A DNA stretch of 64,000 bases from Asticcacaulis sp. YBE204 (GTDB lineage Bacteria > Pseudomonadota > Alphaproteobacteria > Caulobacterales > Caulobacteraceae), in the NCBI RefSeq assembly GCF_000495855.1, contig NZ_AWGF01000004.1:372001-436000 (forward strand), given 5' to 3'. How positions within the stretch are numbered: the first letter of the stretch is position 1; each line of letters opens with the position of its first letter. Position numbers and translations under genes: made by a program. Under the pieces are notes generated by a model. That model saw nothing but the letters and a program-made list of their open reading frames with translations, did not search any database and had not been told where the DNA came from. This document shows, piece by piece, positions 33,907 to 42,452 of this stretch.

Positions 33907-34371
33907 ATGGTCAATTCCGATAAATTTTCCGATCTCGATTCCTTCGACCGCGAACTGATCAAGGTTCTGCGCAACGATGCCCGTGCGACGGCGGCGGAAC
34001 TGGGGGAAAAGGTCGGCCTCAGCCCCTCGGCCGCGCACCGTCGTGTCAAGCTGCTGGAGCAGCGCGGGATCATCGCCGGCTATCGAGCGGTCATCGCCGA
34101 AAGCGTGCAGGGCAAGCAGGGCATGGTCTTCGTACATGTCACGCTTCAGGACCAGCGGCGCGAGACCTTCGAGAAGTTCGAAAAGGCGGTGGTGCAGATC
34201 GCCGCGATCGAGGAATGCCACCTGATGTCGGGGGAGGCCGATTACCTGCTCAAGATCGTCCTGCGCGAAAGCCTGTCGTACGAGGACGTCCACCGCGACG
34301 TGCTGTCGTCCATGCCGGGGGTGTCGAAACTGGTGTCGCAGTTTTCGATCCGCACCGTGAAGATGGGTTAA
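33907..34371 (+). CDS. Lrp/AsnC family transcriptional regulator
   Basis: A 154-residue regulator. It has an N-terminal winged helix-turn-helix (DRELIKVLRNDARATAAELG, then VGLSPSAAHRRVKLLE) and a C-terminal RAM ligand-binding domain (GMVFVHVTL, CHLMSGEADYLLKIV). Members respond to amino acids. No target is adjacent. The ATG at 33907 gives the normal length. It ends convergently, overlapping the 96-residue gene by 4 bases. Confidence 0.92.
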   Translation: MVNSDKFSDLDSFDRELIKVLRNDARATAAELGEKVGLSPSAAHRRVKLLEQRGIIAGYRAVIAESVQGKQGMVFVHVTLQDQRRETFEKFEKAVVQIAAIEECHLMSGEADYLLKIVLRESLSYEDVHRDVLSSMPGVSKLVSQFSIRTVKMG

Positions 34372-34658
34372 ATCCCCACAATAAACGCGATTTCTTCCAG
34401 ATTGCTGTCTTCGTGTACCGGGTCGTTGAGGTTCATCGTCAGGCCGACGCCGATCAGGGCGCAGGCGGCCAAAGCCGCGGCCTTATAGGTCAGGCCGTAG
34501 CGCCAGTCGGTCAGGGACAGCATGAGTTCTTCGCGCCAGATATCGAGCATCGCAGGACGCACGCTTCGGGCGGTGGCGCGGGCCACGATCCGCTCGCTCA
34601 GACCCGTTGACGGCGCGGGGGCGGTCCAGACTTTCAGCTTGTTGACGAATTCATCCAT
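34368..34658 (-). CDS. Small single-pass membrane protein after the ECF sigma gene, candidate anti-sigma factor
   Basis: A 96-residue protein: about 55 residues of cytoplasmic helix-forming sequence (MDEFVNKLKVWTAPAPSTGL), one membrane helix (AAALAACALIGVGLTMNL, about 60-77) and a short acidic outside tail. Its start overlaps the ECF sigma stop by 8 bases. Size, topology and position suggest an anti-sigma or membrane tether, but no zinc-binding anti-sigma motif (HxxxCxxC) is present. Confidence 0.65.
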   Translation of the reverse strand: MDEFVNKLKVWTAPAPSTGLSERIVARATARSVRPAMLDIWREELMLSLTDWRYGLTYKAAALAACALIGVGLTMNLNDPVHEDSNLEEIAFIVGI

Positions 34659-35205
34659 GATCGGACCCTAACACAGTTTTCAGGCTTTTGCGCGCCCTGA
34701 CCAGCAGGGATTCCAGCGCTTTTACATTCAGTTTCAGGCTTTGCGCCGCCTCGGCATTGCTGAAGCCCTCGAAATAACACAGGACCACGGCCATCCGCTG
34801 ATTGGGCGGCAAGGTGGCCACGGCATCGCGCACGGCCTGCGCCTTTTGCCGGGTTTCCATCGCCGTATGGGCATCGGGGCTGTCGTCGCTCAGGCGTTCT
34901 GTCCAGTCCTCGATCGGCTGGCTGACCGGTTTTGCCCGTCGCAACCGGTCGAGACAAGTGCGCGTGACGATGGTGTAGAGCCAGGTCGAAAAGGCCGATT
35001 TTGCCGGATCGAAGCGTTTGGCGTGGGTCCACACCTTGGTGAAGGCTGCCTGAACCGCATCTTCGGCGTCTTCGCGGTTGAGCAGCACCCGATAGGCAAC
35101 GGCATGGGCTTTGGGCATATGCAGGTCAACGAGGTGACGGAAGGCCGCGGTATCGCCCGCCGCCATGCGTCTGACCAGGTCGTTGTCTGCGGTGCGTTCC
35201 AGCAT
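34651..35205 (-). CDS. ECF-type RNA polymerase sigma factor
   Basis: A 184-residue group 4 sigma factor. Region 2 has DAEDAVQAAFTKVWTHAKRF and FSTWLYTIVTRTCLDRLRRA; region 4 has ATLPPNQRMAVVLCYFEGFS and NAEAAQSLKLNVKALESLLV. The start at 35205 is chosen because the sigma sequence begins there (MLERTADNDLVRRMAAGD). It lies 7 bases after an EF-hand gene and overlaps a small membrane-protein gene, which suggests one operon. Confidence 0.93.
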   Translation of the reverse strand: MLERTADNDLVRRMAAGDTAAFRHLVDLHMPKAHAVAYRVLLNREDAEDAVQAAFTKVWTHAKRFDPAKSAFSTWLYTIVTRTCLDRLRRAKPVSQPIEDWTERLSDDSPDAHTAMETRQKAQAVRDAVATLPPNQRMAVVLCYFEGFSNAEAAQSLKLNVKALESLLVRARKSLKTVLGSDHG

Positions 35206-35212
35206 CGCGCCG

Positions 35213-35557
35213 TTATTGAGGCTTTGGCGGGTTTTTATCGGGACCCTTGTGAACTTCGGCGCGGATTTCTTCGCGCGACAGCTTGCCGTCCTTATTGGCG
35301 TCCAGCTTGTCGAAGCGCTCGTCGGCCTGACGGCGGAATTCGTCGCGCGACACCACGCCATCGCGGTTGGCATCGAGCTTCTCGAAAAAGCGTTGCTCGA
35401 ACCGTTCGCGCAGGGCTTCGGGCGGTCGGTCTTTTTTCTGCCACGGGCCATCCGGCGTTTGTGTCGGGACGGGGTTTTGTTTCTGAGCCACAGCGGGGGC
35501 CGCCGCAACCAGCAGACCCGCGACGATCAGGGTAGTCCTGACAAAAGCAGGGGACAT
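35213..35557 (-). CDS. Secreted EF-hand protein (two EF-hands)
   Basis: A 114-residue protein with a signal peptide (to AVAQ, about residue 25). Two EF-hand calcium loops follow in series: DANRDGVVSRDEF and DANKDGKLSREEI, each with the Asp/Asn ligands and bidentate Glu. It should bind calcium in the periplasm. It stands 7 bases before the ECF sigma gene. Confidence 0.88.
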   Translation of the reverse strand: MSPAFVRTTLIVAGLLVAAAPAVAQKQNPVPTQTPDGPWQKKDRPPEALRERFEQRFFEKLDANRDGVVSRDEFRRQADERFDKLDANKDGKLSREEIRAEVHKGPDKNPPKPQ

Positions 35558-35621
35558 GAGGTATTCCTTAGGGAAGATAAGGGGGAAGGCGGTTGGGAAC
35601 GCCAGCCTTCCGGTATAGGGT

Positions 35622-35975
35622 TTAGTTGGTCTTCGGCTTTTGCTCGCCGCCCTGACCGCCCTGGCCGCGCTGACCGCCGCCTTGAGCCATGCGGGCCTTG
35701 AAGGCCGCGACCATTTCGTCCTTCGACACCTTGCCGTCCTTGTCGGCGTCCATCTCGTCGAACATTTCCGGGCGACGGCCCTTATATTCGTCTTTCGTGA
35801 TGAAGCCGTCCTTGTTGGCGTCCTGCTGGGCGAAGCGCTCTTCGGGGGTCATGCGCGGGCCTTGACCGCCACCTTGACCCATGCCGCCGCCGGGCGGCGG
35901 GGGCGGAGCGTCTTGCGCAAGGGCAGCGACCGGCGCGATGAGCAGCAGCGCCGAAGCGATAAGCAATTTTTTCAT
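35622..35975 (-). CDS. Secreted EF-hand protein, Gly/Gln-rich tail
   Basis: A 117-residue protein with a signal peptide (to ALAQD, about residue 22), a Pro/Gly/Met-rich linker, two EF-hand loops (DANKDGFITKDEY and DADKDGKVSKDEM) and a Gly/Gln-rich C terminus. It is paralogous to the next protein in the operon. The start at 35975 gives a proper signal peptide. Confidence 0.87.
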   Translation of the reverse strand: MKKLLIASALLLIAPVAALAQDAPPPPPGGGMGQGGGQGPRMTPEERFAQQDANKDGFITKDEYKGRRPEMFDEMDADKDGKVSKDEMVAAFKARMAQGGGQRGQGGQGGEQKPKTN

Positions 35976-36107
35976 GAGAGATTCCTGGCAAGGAGTCCTG
36001 AGAGGGGATTCCGTGGGTGTTTCCAAAGTGAACGCCCGTCGCCTCAGGCAACGGTATCACTTGTACGCGCGCGCCATCGATTAACCTGCGGCAGGAACTA
36101 TTTTTTC

Positions 36108-36332
36108 TTATACCTTGATGTTCAGGAGACGCCCGGTCATTTCGTCGCTGGTTTTCAGTACCTGAAGGCTGGCCTCGAAGGCGGTGCGCGCGTCTTTCTG
36201 CTCGACAAAGGCGCTGACCACGTCGCGGGCGCCGGACGTCGTCGCGGTCTCGCTGACGGATCTGACGGCGGCCTTGTCGAACCGCTGAGCGGCGTTGAGG
36301 GCGCCCATCGCGGCGGTGTTGAAAGCAATCAT
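36108..36332 (-). CDS. Small flagellar-rod-like protein
   Basis: A 74-residue protein. Its C terminus (EASLQVLKTSDEMTGRLLNI) closely resembles the conserved C-terminal coiled-coil end of flagellar axial proteins (FlgB/FlgC/FlgE/FlgG type). The N terminus (FNTAAMGALNAAQRFDKAA) recalls their N-terminal helix. The whole middle domain is missing. It may be a natural mini-protein or a decayed gene; no other flagellar gene is nearby. Confidence 0.6.
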   Translation of the reverse strand: MIAFNTAAMGALNAAQRFDKAAVRSVSETATTSGARDVVSAFVEQKDARTAFEASLQVLKTSDEMTGRLLNIKV

Positions 36333-36415
36333 GGTACGCGATCCACTGAGTCGGCCGAGAGGGCCGGTCTGTGGATAATGCGCGCGAAAGCTTAAAAGCG
36401 TGCGTAAAGAGAGGG

Positions 36416-36429
36416 TTAAGGGAGGTTAA
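36416..36429 (-). promoter_or_regulatory. Weak CtrA-like site
   Basis: Two TTAA half-sites spaced by 6 bases (the CtrA consensus has 7), read GTTAACCTCCCTTAACC on the minus strand. It lies about 85 bases upstream of the small flagellar-rod-like gene. The spacing is off by one, so this is only a candidate. Confidence 0.25.
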
Positions 36430-36437
36430 CTCTAAAT

Positions 36438-36604
36438 CATACCTCTCCGGCGTGCCGGGAAGGGGGACCGCACGACGCGCGAAGCGCTAGATGCGGTGGT
36501 GGGGTTCTTACTTTCTTAAAGCGGCGGTCGCGGAAAGTCAGAAAAACACCCCACCTTCCGGCCTTCGGCCTCCCTCCTCCCCGCACAAGTGCAGGGAGGT
36601 ATAA
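36438..36604. repeat. Family I intergenic repeat element
   Basis: From CATACCTCTCCGGCGTGCCG through CGGTGGTGGGGTTCTT and its partner CCCCACCTTCCGG to GCAGGGAGGTATAA. It ends directly at the stop of pheT. The rest of the 275-base gap to the gene at 36332 holds no gene that I can see. Confidence 0.8.
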
Positions 36605-36607
36605 GCG

Positions 36608-39073
36608 TTACGAACGCAATGTCGCCCCAGCCTTATTCGCGGCAGCGACGATCTTTTGCGACACGGCGTCAATTTCCGGCTCGGTCAGGGTCTTGTCCGT
36701 CGGTTGCAGGGTCACTTCGATGGCCAGAGACACCTGACCCTCCGGCACGCCCTGACCGCGATAGACGTCGAACACGCGGGCGTCGGTGATCAACGCCTTG
36801 TCCGCACCCTTAATCGCCTTGACCAGATCGCCCGACACGGCATTGGCGTCCATAAGGAAGGCGAAGTCGCGCGTCAGCGGCATCAGGTTCGACAGGCTCA
36901 ACGCGCCCTTTGACTTGCCGCTTTTTGCCTTCGGCGAGGGCAGGAGGTCGAGGCGCACCTCGAACGCGGCATAAGCGCCATCCAGGTCCAGCGCCTTGAG
37001 CACCGACGGATGCAGTTCACCGAACTCGGCCAGAACCTGCTTAGGGCCCAGTTGCAGGCGTGCCGAACGACCCGGATGCCAGTGCGCACTGTTCGACCCC
37101 TGCACCAGTTGCAAGGACGCCACCGGCACGTTCAATTCTTCCAACAAACGCAGCAGGTCGGATTTCAGGCCGAACAGGGCGTCTTCGCCCGTTGAACCCC
37201 AGTGACGCGCCTTGTCGGGTGCGCGGAGCGCCGTGATGACCGTTTTCTGGTCGTTGGGTTCAAGCCCCTGATAGACCGGGCCGATTTCGAACAGGTACGA
37301 CCCGGCAAAGCCTTTGGCCGCGTTGCGACCGGCGGCTTCAAGCAGGTTCGGCAAGGCCGACGGGCGCATGCAGTTCAGTTCCGAGGCGATCGGATTGGCC
37401 AGCAGCAGTTTATCGTCGCCACCGCCGAACAGCCTGGCCCAGTCCTGCCGCATGAACGACCAGGTCACGGCCTCGGAGTAACCGAAGGCGGCCAGCGCGC
37501 GGCGGGCAACGCGGGCCCTGGCCTGCGACGCGGTGAGGACGCCGCCGTTTTTGGGGGCTACGACCGGCAGCGGTGTCGAAGGGATGTGGTTGAAGCCGTA
37601 GATACGGGCGATTTCCTCGACCAGATCGGCCTTGCCTTCGACGTCGCGGCGGAACGACGGTACCGAGACATTGATAAACTGCTCGTAATAGCTGTCGGCG
37701 TTGAGATAGGTCTCTTCGGCCGCCGTGTGGTCTTTGATGCCGAAGCCGAGTCTGGTCAGTATGTCCTTGATCTCGTCCTGCGAGATTTTCAGGCCGGTCA
37801 GTTTCTCGACGTGATTCAACTTGAAGATGATATCCGGTCGGCCTTTCGGCGCTTCGCCCGCGACCACGATCTCCGACGGCTCGCCGCCGCACAGATCGAG
37901 GATCAGTTGCGTCGCCAGTTCAAGGCCGGGGACGACGAATTCCGGATCGACGCCGCGCGCGAAGCGGTATTGCGCGTCTGACGTGATGGTCGTGGTGCGG
38001 CCCGTCTGCGCTGTGCGGATCGGGTCGAACCATGCCGATTCAAGGAACACGTCCACGGTGTCGACGTCGACGCCGGTGGACTCGCCGCCCATGACGCCGC
38101 CGAGGCCGATAGGGCGCTCGCCATTGGCGTCGGCGATGACGCACATGTCGGGCGTCAGGCTGTAGGTCTTGCCATCGAGCGCGATCAGTTGTTCGTGCGC
38201 ATGGGCGTGTTCGCCCTCTGCCTGCGCGTTGTCGTGGCCGAGGCGGGCTTCGATGACGGTGCCGACCAGCTTCGCCACATCATAGACGTGCAGCGGGCGG
38301 GCGCGGTCGAACGACATATAGTTGGTGATGTCGACCAGTGCCGAAATCGGCTTGAGGCCGATCGAGGTCAGCTTGTCCTGCAACCACTTGGGCGACGGGC
38401 CGTTTTTCACACCGCGAATGACGCGACCGGAGAACAGCGGGCAGGCATCGCCATCGACCTTGACGGTGATCGGGCAAGGGAAGGTGCCTGCGACCGGTGC
38501 GATGGCTTTCTCAGTGAACGCGCCAAGGCCTGTGGCGGCGAGGTCGCGGGCGATGCCGTGGACGCCCAGCCAGTCGGGACGGTTGGGGGTGACTTCGAAG
38601 TCGATGACGGGCTCGGTGCCGAAGACCTCGGTGACCGGCGTGCCGACGGCGAGGTCGTCGGAGAGCTCCATGATGCCGTCGGAGTCGCTGTCGAGTTCCA
38701 GCTCGGCGGCGGAACACATCATGCCGTTCGACACGACGCCGCGCACGGGCTTTTCGACCAGCGTCACACCGAGGCCGGGCACATAGGCACCGATGGGGGC
38801 ATAGACAGTGGTCAGACCGGCGCGGGCATTGGGCGCGCCGCAGACGATTTCCTTGCGCCCGTCGACGGTGTCGACCTGAAGCACCTGAAGCTTGTCGGCA
38901 TTGGGGTGGCGCGCGGCCTCAACGACCTTGGCGACGGTGAAGGGTTTCAGCTTCGCCGAGGGATCGGTGACGTCTTCGACCTCAAGGCCTGCGGCGGTCA
39001 TGGCGGCAGCCACCGCATGGATGTCGGCGGCGGTGTCGAGGTGATCTTTGAGCCAGCTCAGGGAGAATTTCAT
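36608..39073 (-). CDS. pheT: Phenylalanyl-tRNA synthetase beta subunit
   Basis: An 821-residue protein. Domains in order: the start domain [13 protein letters not shown], the EMAP/tRNA-binding OB fold ([21 protein letters not shown]), B3/B4 editing core, B5 ([39 protein letters not shown]), the catalytic-like core, and the C-terminal ferredoxin-fold anticodon-binding domain (RDFAFLMD). With PheS it forms the alpha2-beta2 enzyme. The start at 39073 is chosen because in-frame codons upstream lie in a repeat. Confidence 0.97.
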   Translation of the reverse strand: MKFSLSWLKDHLDTAADIHAVAAAMTAAGLEVEDVTDPSAKLKPFTVAKVVEAARHPNADKLQVLQVDTVDGRKEIVCGAPNARAGLTTVYAPIGAYVPGLGVTLVEKPVRGVVSNGMMCSAAELELDSDSDGIMELSDDLAVGTPVTEVFGTEPVIDFEVTPNRPDWLGVHGIARDLAATGLGAFTEKAIAPVAGTFPCPITVKVDGDACPLFSGRVIRGVKNGPSPKWLQDKLTSIGLKPISALVDITNYMSFDRARPLHVYDVAKLVGTVIEARLGHDNAQAEGEHAHAHEQLIALDGKTYSLTPDMCVIADANGERPIGLGGVMGGESTGVDVDTVDVFLESAWFDPIRTAQTGRTTTITSDAQYRFARGVDPEFVVPGLELATQLILDLCGGEPSEIVVAGEAPKGRPDIIFKLNHVEKLTGLKISQDEIKDILTRLGFGIKDHTAAEETYLNADSYYEQFINVSVPSFRRDVEGKADLVEEIARIYGFNHIPSTPLPVVAPKNGGVLTASQARARVARRALAAFGYSEAVTWSFMRQDWARLFGGGDDKLLLANPIASELNCMRPSALPNLLEAAGRNAAKGFAGSYLFEIGPVYQGLEPNDQKTVITALRAPDKARHWGSTGEDALFGLKSDLLRLLEELNVPVASLQLVQGSNSAHWHPGRSARLQLGPKQVLAEFGELHPSVLKALDLDGAYAAFEVRLDLLPSPKAKSGKSKGALSLSNLMPLTRDFAFLMDANAVSGDLVKAIKGADKALITDARVFDVYRGQGVPEGQVSLAIEVTLQPTDKTLTEPEIDAVSQKIVAAANKAGATLRS

Positions 39074-39088
39074 GGCGTTTTCTTCGAA

Positions 39089-39213
39089 ATACTCCCCCGC
39101 CACGCGGGGGAGGTGGATTTTGCGAAGTAAAAGACGGTGGGGGGCCTTTGCAAGAGCGTAAAGGCCCCCCTCTGTCACTTCGTGACATCTCCCCCGTAGC
39201 ACGGGGGAGTATG
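39089..39213. repeat. Family I intergenic repeat element
   Basis: ATACTCCCCCGCCACGCGGGGGAG at the left and CTCCCCCGTAGCACGGGGGAG plus TATGA at the right, with GGTGGATTTTGCG and AAGACGGTGGGGGGCC inside. It separates pheS and pheT within their operon. Confidence 0.8.
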
Positions 39214-39215
39214 AA

Positions 39216-40289
39216 TTAGCTTAGGCCAGAAGCCGGGTTCGGGGCGTTGAAGCCGCTAAACCCGTAGTGCGAGAGCCAGCGCGTATCGGCGGCGAACATG
39301 TCGCGCAGGTCCGGCACGCCGTATTTCAGCATGGCGAGGCGATCGACGCCCATGCCCCAGGCAAAGCCCTGATATTCTTCGGGATCGAGGCCGCAGGCTT
39401 TGAGCACGTTCGGGTGGACCATGCCGCAGCCGAGCACTTCGAGCCACGAGTCGCCGGAGCCCACCTTGAGCTCGCCCTTTTCCCACGAACAGCGCACGTC
39501 CAGCTCGGCGGAGGGCTCGGTGAAGGGGAAGTGGTGCGGGCGGAACTGCGTCGTGACGTCGTTCGTCTCGAAGAAGCGCGAGATAAAGGTTTCCAGCACC
39601 CACTTCAGGTGGCCCATATGGGCACCCTTGTCGATGACGAGTCCTTCGATCTGATGGAACATCGGCGTGTGGGTCTGGTCCGAGTCGCAGCGGAAGACGC
39701 GGCCCGGTACGATCAGGCGGAACGGCGGGGTGCCCGAAATCATGGTGCGGATCTGGACCGGCGAGGTGTGGGTGCGCAGCAGCTTGCGCACGCCCTGTTC
39801 GTCAGGATTAAAGAAGAAGGTGTCGTGCATTTCGCGCGCCGGGTGCTTCTCGGGGAAGTTCAGGGCGGTGAAGTTGTGGAAATCGTCTTCGATATCCGGG
39901 CCTTCGGCGACCTCGAAGCCCATCTCGGCGAAGATGGCGACCATCTCGTCCATGACCTGCATGGTCGGGTGAACGCCGCCTTTGGGACGCGGGGCCGAGG
40001 GCAGGGAGAGGTCGATGCGCTCGGATTGCAGGCGCTTGGCCAGATGCTCGGCTTCCAGTACGTCCTTGCGGGCGTCGAGCGTCGCCTGAACGCTGTCGCG
40101 GACGGCGTTGATGGCCGCGCCGGTCGCCTTGCGCTCTTCGGGCGGCAGGGTGCCCAGCGTTTTCAGCAGGCCGGAAATGCGCCCGGTCTTGCCCAGCGCC
40201 GACACGCGCACGGCGTCGAGCGCCGCAAGGTCTTGCGCGGTCAGGATTTCGGCTTCGATTTCGGCAGCCAGGTCGGAATAGTTGCTCAT
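39216..40289 (-). CDS. pheS: Phenylalanyl-tRNA synthetase alpha subunit
   Basis: A 357-residue class II synthetase subunit. It has the N-terminal coiled coil, then motif 1 ([20 protein letters not shown]), motif 2 ([22 protein letters not shown]) and motif 3 ([17 protein letters not shown]). ATG at 40289 is preferred to the GTG one codon earlier. Confidence 0.97.
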   Translation of the reverse strand: MSNYSDLAAEIEAEILTAQDLAALDAVRVSALGKTGRISGLLKTLGTLPPEERKATGAAINAVRDSVQATLDARKDVLEAEHLAKRLQSERIDLSLPSAPRPKGGVHPTMQVMDEMVAIFAEMGFEVAEGPDIEDDFHNFTALNFPEKHPAREMHDTFFFNPDEQGVRKLLRTHTSPVQIRTMISGTPPFRLIVPGRVFRCDSDQTHTPMFHQIEGLVIDKGAHMGHLKWVLETFISRFFETNDVTTQFRPHHFPFTEPSAELDVRCSWEKGELKVGSGDSWLEVLGCGMVHPNVLKACGLDPEEYQGFAWGMGVDRLAMLKYGVPDLRDMFAADTRWLSHYGFSGFNAPNPASGLS

Positions 40290-40390
40290 CACGGATCACT
40301 TTTAACTTTGGTCGCGCCTGTTTAGTGCGCAATCGCCGTCGAGTGAAGCGTTTTCTATCTCCGCTATGCGTCAGAGAAGAGAGATAAACG

Positions 40391-40426
40391 AAAAACCCCG
40401 CGCTATTGCCAGCGCGGGGTTTTCTT
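40391..40426 (-). terminator. Rho-independent terminator downstream of rplT
   Basis: Stem CCCCGCGCT / AGCGCGGGG around a short loop with A tracts on the left and T tracts on the right; it can act in both directions. It lies 20 bases after rplT, so rpmI-rplT transcription mostly stops before pheS. Confidence 0.9.
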
Positions 40427-40446
40427 ATCGTCAGTCGCTTAAAAAC

Positions 40447-40821
40447 TTAAGCGGCGACCGGAGCGGCGTCGAGCGCGGCGCGGACCTGATCGGCAATGGC
40501 CTTGAAGGCCACGGCGTCGTCCATCGCGATGTTCGAGAGCGACTTGCGGTCCAGTTCGATACCGGCCAGGTTCAGGCCGTGGATGAACTGCGAGTAGGTG
40601 AAGCCTTCCAGACGGGCCGCAGCGTTGATACGCTGAATCCACAGAGCGCGGAAGTTGCGCTTGTTGACGCGGCGGTCGCGGTAGGCGTATTGGCCGGCTT
40701 TATCGACGGCCGCCTTGGCGGTACGGATGGTGTTCTTGCGGCGGCCGTAAAAGCCTTTTGCCTGCTTCAGAACTTTTTTGTGACGGGCGTGGGAAACTAC
40801 GCCTCTTTTAACGCGTGCCAT
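40447..40821 (-). CDS. rplT: 50S ribosomal protein L20
   Basis: A 124-residue basic protein with the canonical start [35 protein letters not shown] and [14 protein letters not shown]20 is an early assembly protein of the large subunit. Coding is in the usual rpmI-rplT order with a 14-base gap; an AGGAGAACGT site precedes the ATG. Confidence 0.98.
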   Translation of the reverse strand: MARVKRGVVSHARHKKVLKQAKGFYGRRKNTIRTAKAAVDKAGQYAYRDRRVNKRNFRALWIQRINAAARLEGFTYSQFIHGLNLAGIELDRKSLSNIAMDDAVAFKAIADQVRAALDAAPVAA

Positions 40822-40835
40822 GGTTCACGTTCTCC

Positions 40836-41033
40836 TTAGGCGTAGGGCATGTAGGATTTGATCTTCACGGTATCAGCCGCCGACATGACCGAGGTGCCGC
40901 GGTTCTGACGGATGTACTTGCTGTTGTGCGAGATCAGACGGTGGCGCTTACCGGCGACGCCGGCCTTTACCTTGCCCGAGGCCGTGAAACGGAAACGCTT
41001 TTTGGCGCCCGATTTGGTCTTCAGTTTTGACAT
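40836..41033 (-). CDS. rpmI: 50S ribosomal protein L35
   Basis: A 65-residue protein: [20 protein letters not shown] and [19 protein letters not shown] are diagnostic. The start at 41033 is the conserved one. infC, which usually precedes, is not adjacent; the next gene upstream is an unrelated hypothetical on the same strand. Confidence 0.97.
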   Translation of the reverse strand: MSKLKTKSGAKKRFRFTASGKVKAGVAGKRHRLISHNSKYIRQNRGTSVMSAADTVKIKSYMPYA

Positions 41034-41177
41034 TTGCTGTACGACCGGGTTAGGGTCGCCCTCTTGGAAGGGGTGAAAACCCGCCAAGGCATGTCATTGG
41101 CCCGGCGAGTCCGTAGGAAGGTGGGGCTGATACAGGAAAAGATTTATCCGTGCAAGCGGAGTCTTTACAGATATGCC

Positions 41178-42278
41178 TTACAGATACTCTTCCGGGCGCT
41201 GACGGGGTGACCAGCCGCAGAGCGGTTTGATCTTTCCATCGGGACTCAGTTCGTAAAGCTGGCGCGTTTCGACGGCGGACAGATCAGGTAAGGTGGCGAA
41301 ATAGGCTTCGACTTCACCGGTTTCGATGCCGACAAAGCCATTGGTCAGGCTGAGCGTCAGGCGATAAAGGTAAACGCGTCCGTTCAGCTTCACAAAGCGC
41401 AGGTCATCGATCAATTCGGTATCAGGGTTTTTATCGCCCAGCGCGCGACCGTCGATGACGATTTCCCGGCCCTGAGCGCCGCTTTGCCATGAAAAAATAC
41501 CGGGGATATTGCGCCGGGTCGGTTCGAAATGCAGCCGCAAATGGTCGGTCTTGTTGTCATTGTCGATATCGGCGGTAAACGTGCGGTCGATCGGCTTATC
41601 GAGGTCGAAAAGATCTATATCCTTGCCGAAATTAGAGGTTGTTCCGATCAGGACTTTGAGCGCAATCGGGTCTTCCGTTTGACGGTTCAGATCGGGCGTC
41701 AGGGCATCACAGATCGACTCCCGAATCGTATGCAGGATTAGAGCTGGTGGTGTCGCTTTTAAGGGAGCGGCATACAGCGCCTCACGCGGCTTGTCTTTCA
41801 GATCAAGCGGCGTAAGGGCGCAGTCCGGTTTCGTATCGCTATCGAAAGGGTCGCCGACGCATAGGGTCAGATTAAGCTGTTTGTTGATAATGAGCTTGAC
41901 CAGAGTCTTGGTATCTCCACCCTGACAGGCCTGATAATCACCATAGGCGGCCTTATCGACGACCTTTACGCCATCGACCCAGGCGCTCAGTATCCCGTTT
42001 TCGGTCGCGCCACAGCGGTAAAAGGGGTTAGGTTCCGCACGCCAGTTGATGCGGACATGATGACCGCCGACCGTACAGGTCAGAATATTCGTATAGAGAC
42101 CTTTTACGTCAGTCGTTGAAGGTTCGGTATCGACATCCAGATTGGGATTGCGCCACGCCCATTGCGCATAGCTGGCGCTGCACAGGGTCCGGCTGTCCCA
42201 CTTGACGACATCGGCATGCCCGGCTGCCGGAGAGATTAATGACAGGCTGATGGCCAGCAAGAATATGAATGTGCGCAT
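41178..42278 (-). CDS. Secreted protein of unknown function
   Basis: A 366-residue protein with a signal peptide (to GHADV, about residue 22). The mature part has eight or nine cysteines, which suggests several disulfides. It contains no motif I recognise; the central part (TADIDNDNKTDHLRLHFEP) resembles a calcium-binding FG-GAP/dockerin-like loop but is single. The gene is separated from ftsW by a divergent control region. Confidence 0.65.
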   Translation of the reverse strand: MRTFIFLLAISLSLISPAAGHADVVKWDSRTLCSASYAQWAWRNPNLDVDTEPSTTDVKGLYTNILTCTVGGHHVRINWRAEPNPFYRCGATENGILSAWVDGVKVVDKAAYGDYQACQGGDTKTLVKLIINKQLNLTLCVGDPFDSDTKPDCALTPLDLKDKPREALYAAPLKATPPALILHTIRESICDALTPDLNRQTEDPIALKVLIGTTSNFGKDIDLFDLDKPIDRTFTADIDNDNKTDHLRLHFEPTRRNIPGIFSWQSGAQGREIVIDGRALGDKNPDTELIDDLRFVKLNGRVYLYRLTLSLTNGFVGIETGEVEAYFATLPDLSAVETRQLYELSPDGKIKPLCGWSPRQRPEEYL

Positions 42279-42350
42279 GACCTGTTCCCCTTAATGGGGC
42301 TGTAGTATAAGGCCGAAAAGCTGTGTGTCGAGTACGTGAGATGCGCGGAT

Positions 42351-42367
42351 TTAACGTCATATTAACC
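42351..42367 (+). promoter_or_regulatory. CtrA-type binding site upstream of ftsW
   Basis: The sequence is TTAA, seven bases (CGTCATA), TTAACC: an exact match to the CtrA consensus TTAA-N7-TTAA. It lies about 90 bases before the ftsW start codon. CtrA is the cell-cycle master regulator of Caulobacteraceae, and ftsW has been reported as a CtrA target in Caulobacter. Confidence 0.75.
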
Positions 42368-42452
42368 GTGTTGCGGCGATTCTCCTCGCTTGGCGTCACT
42401 GGCGCACCTTCCTGTAAATCTGTGCCCAATCCTTTGTGAAAGTGGCTTGCTT

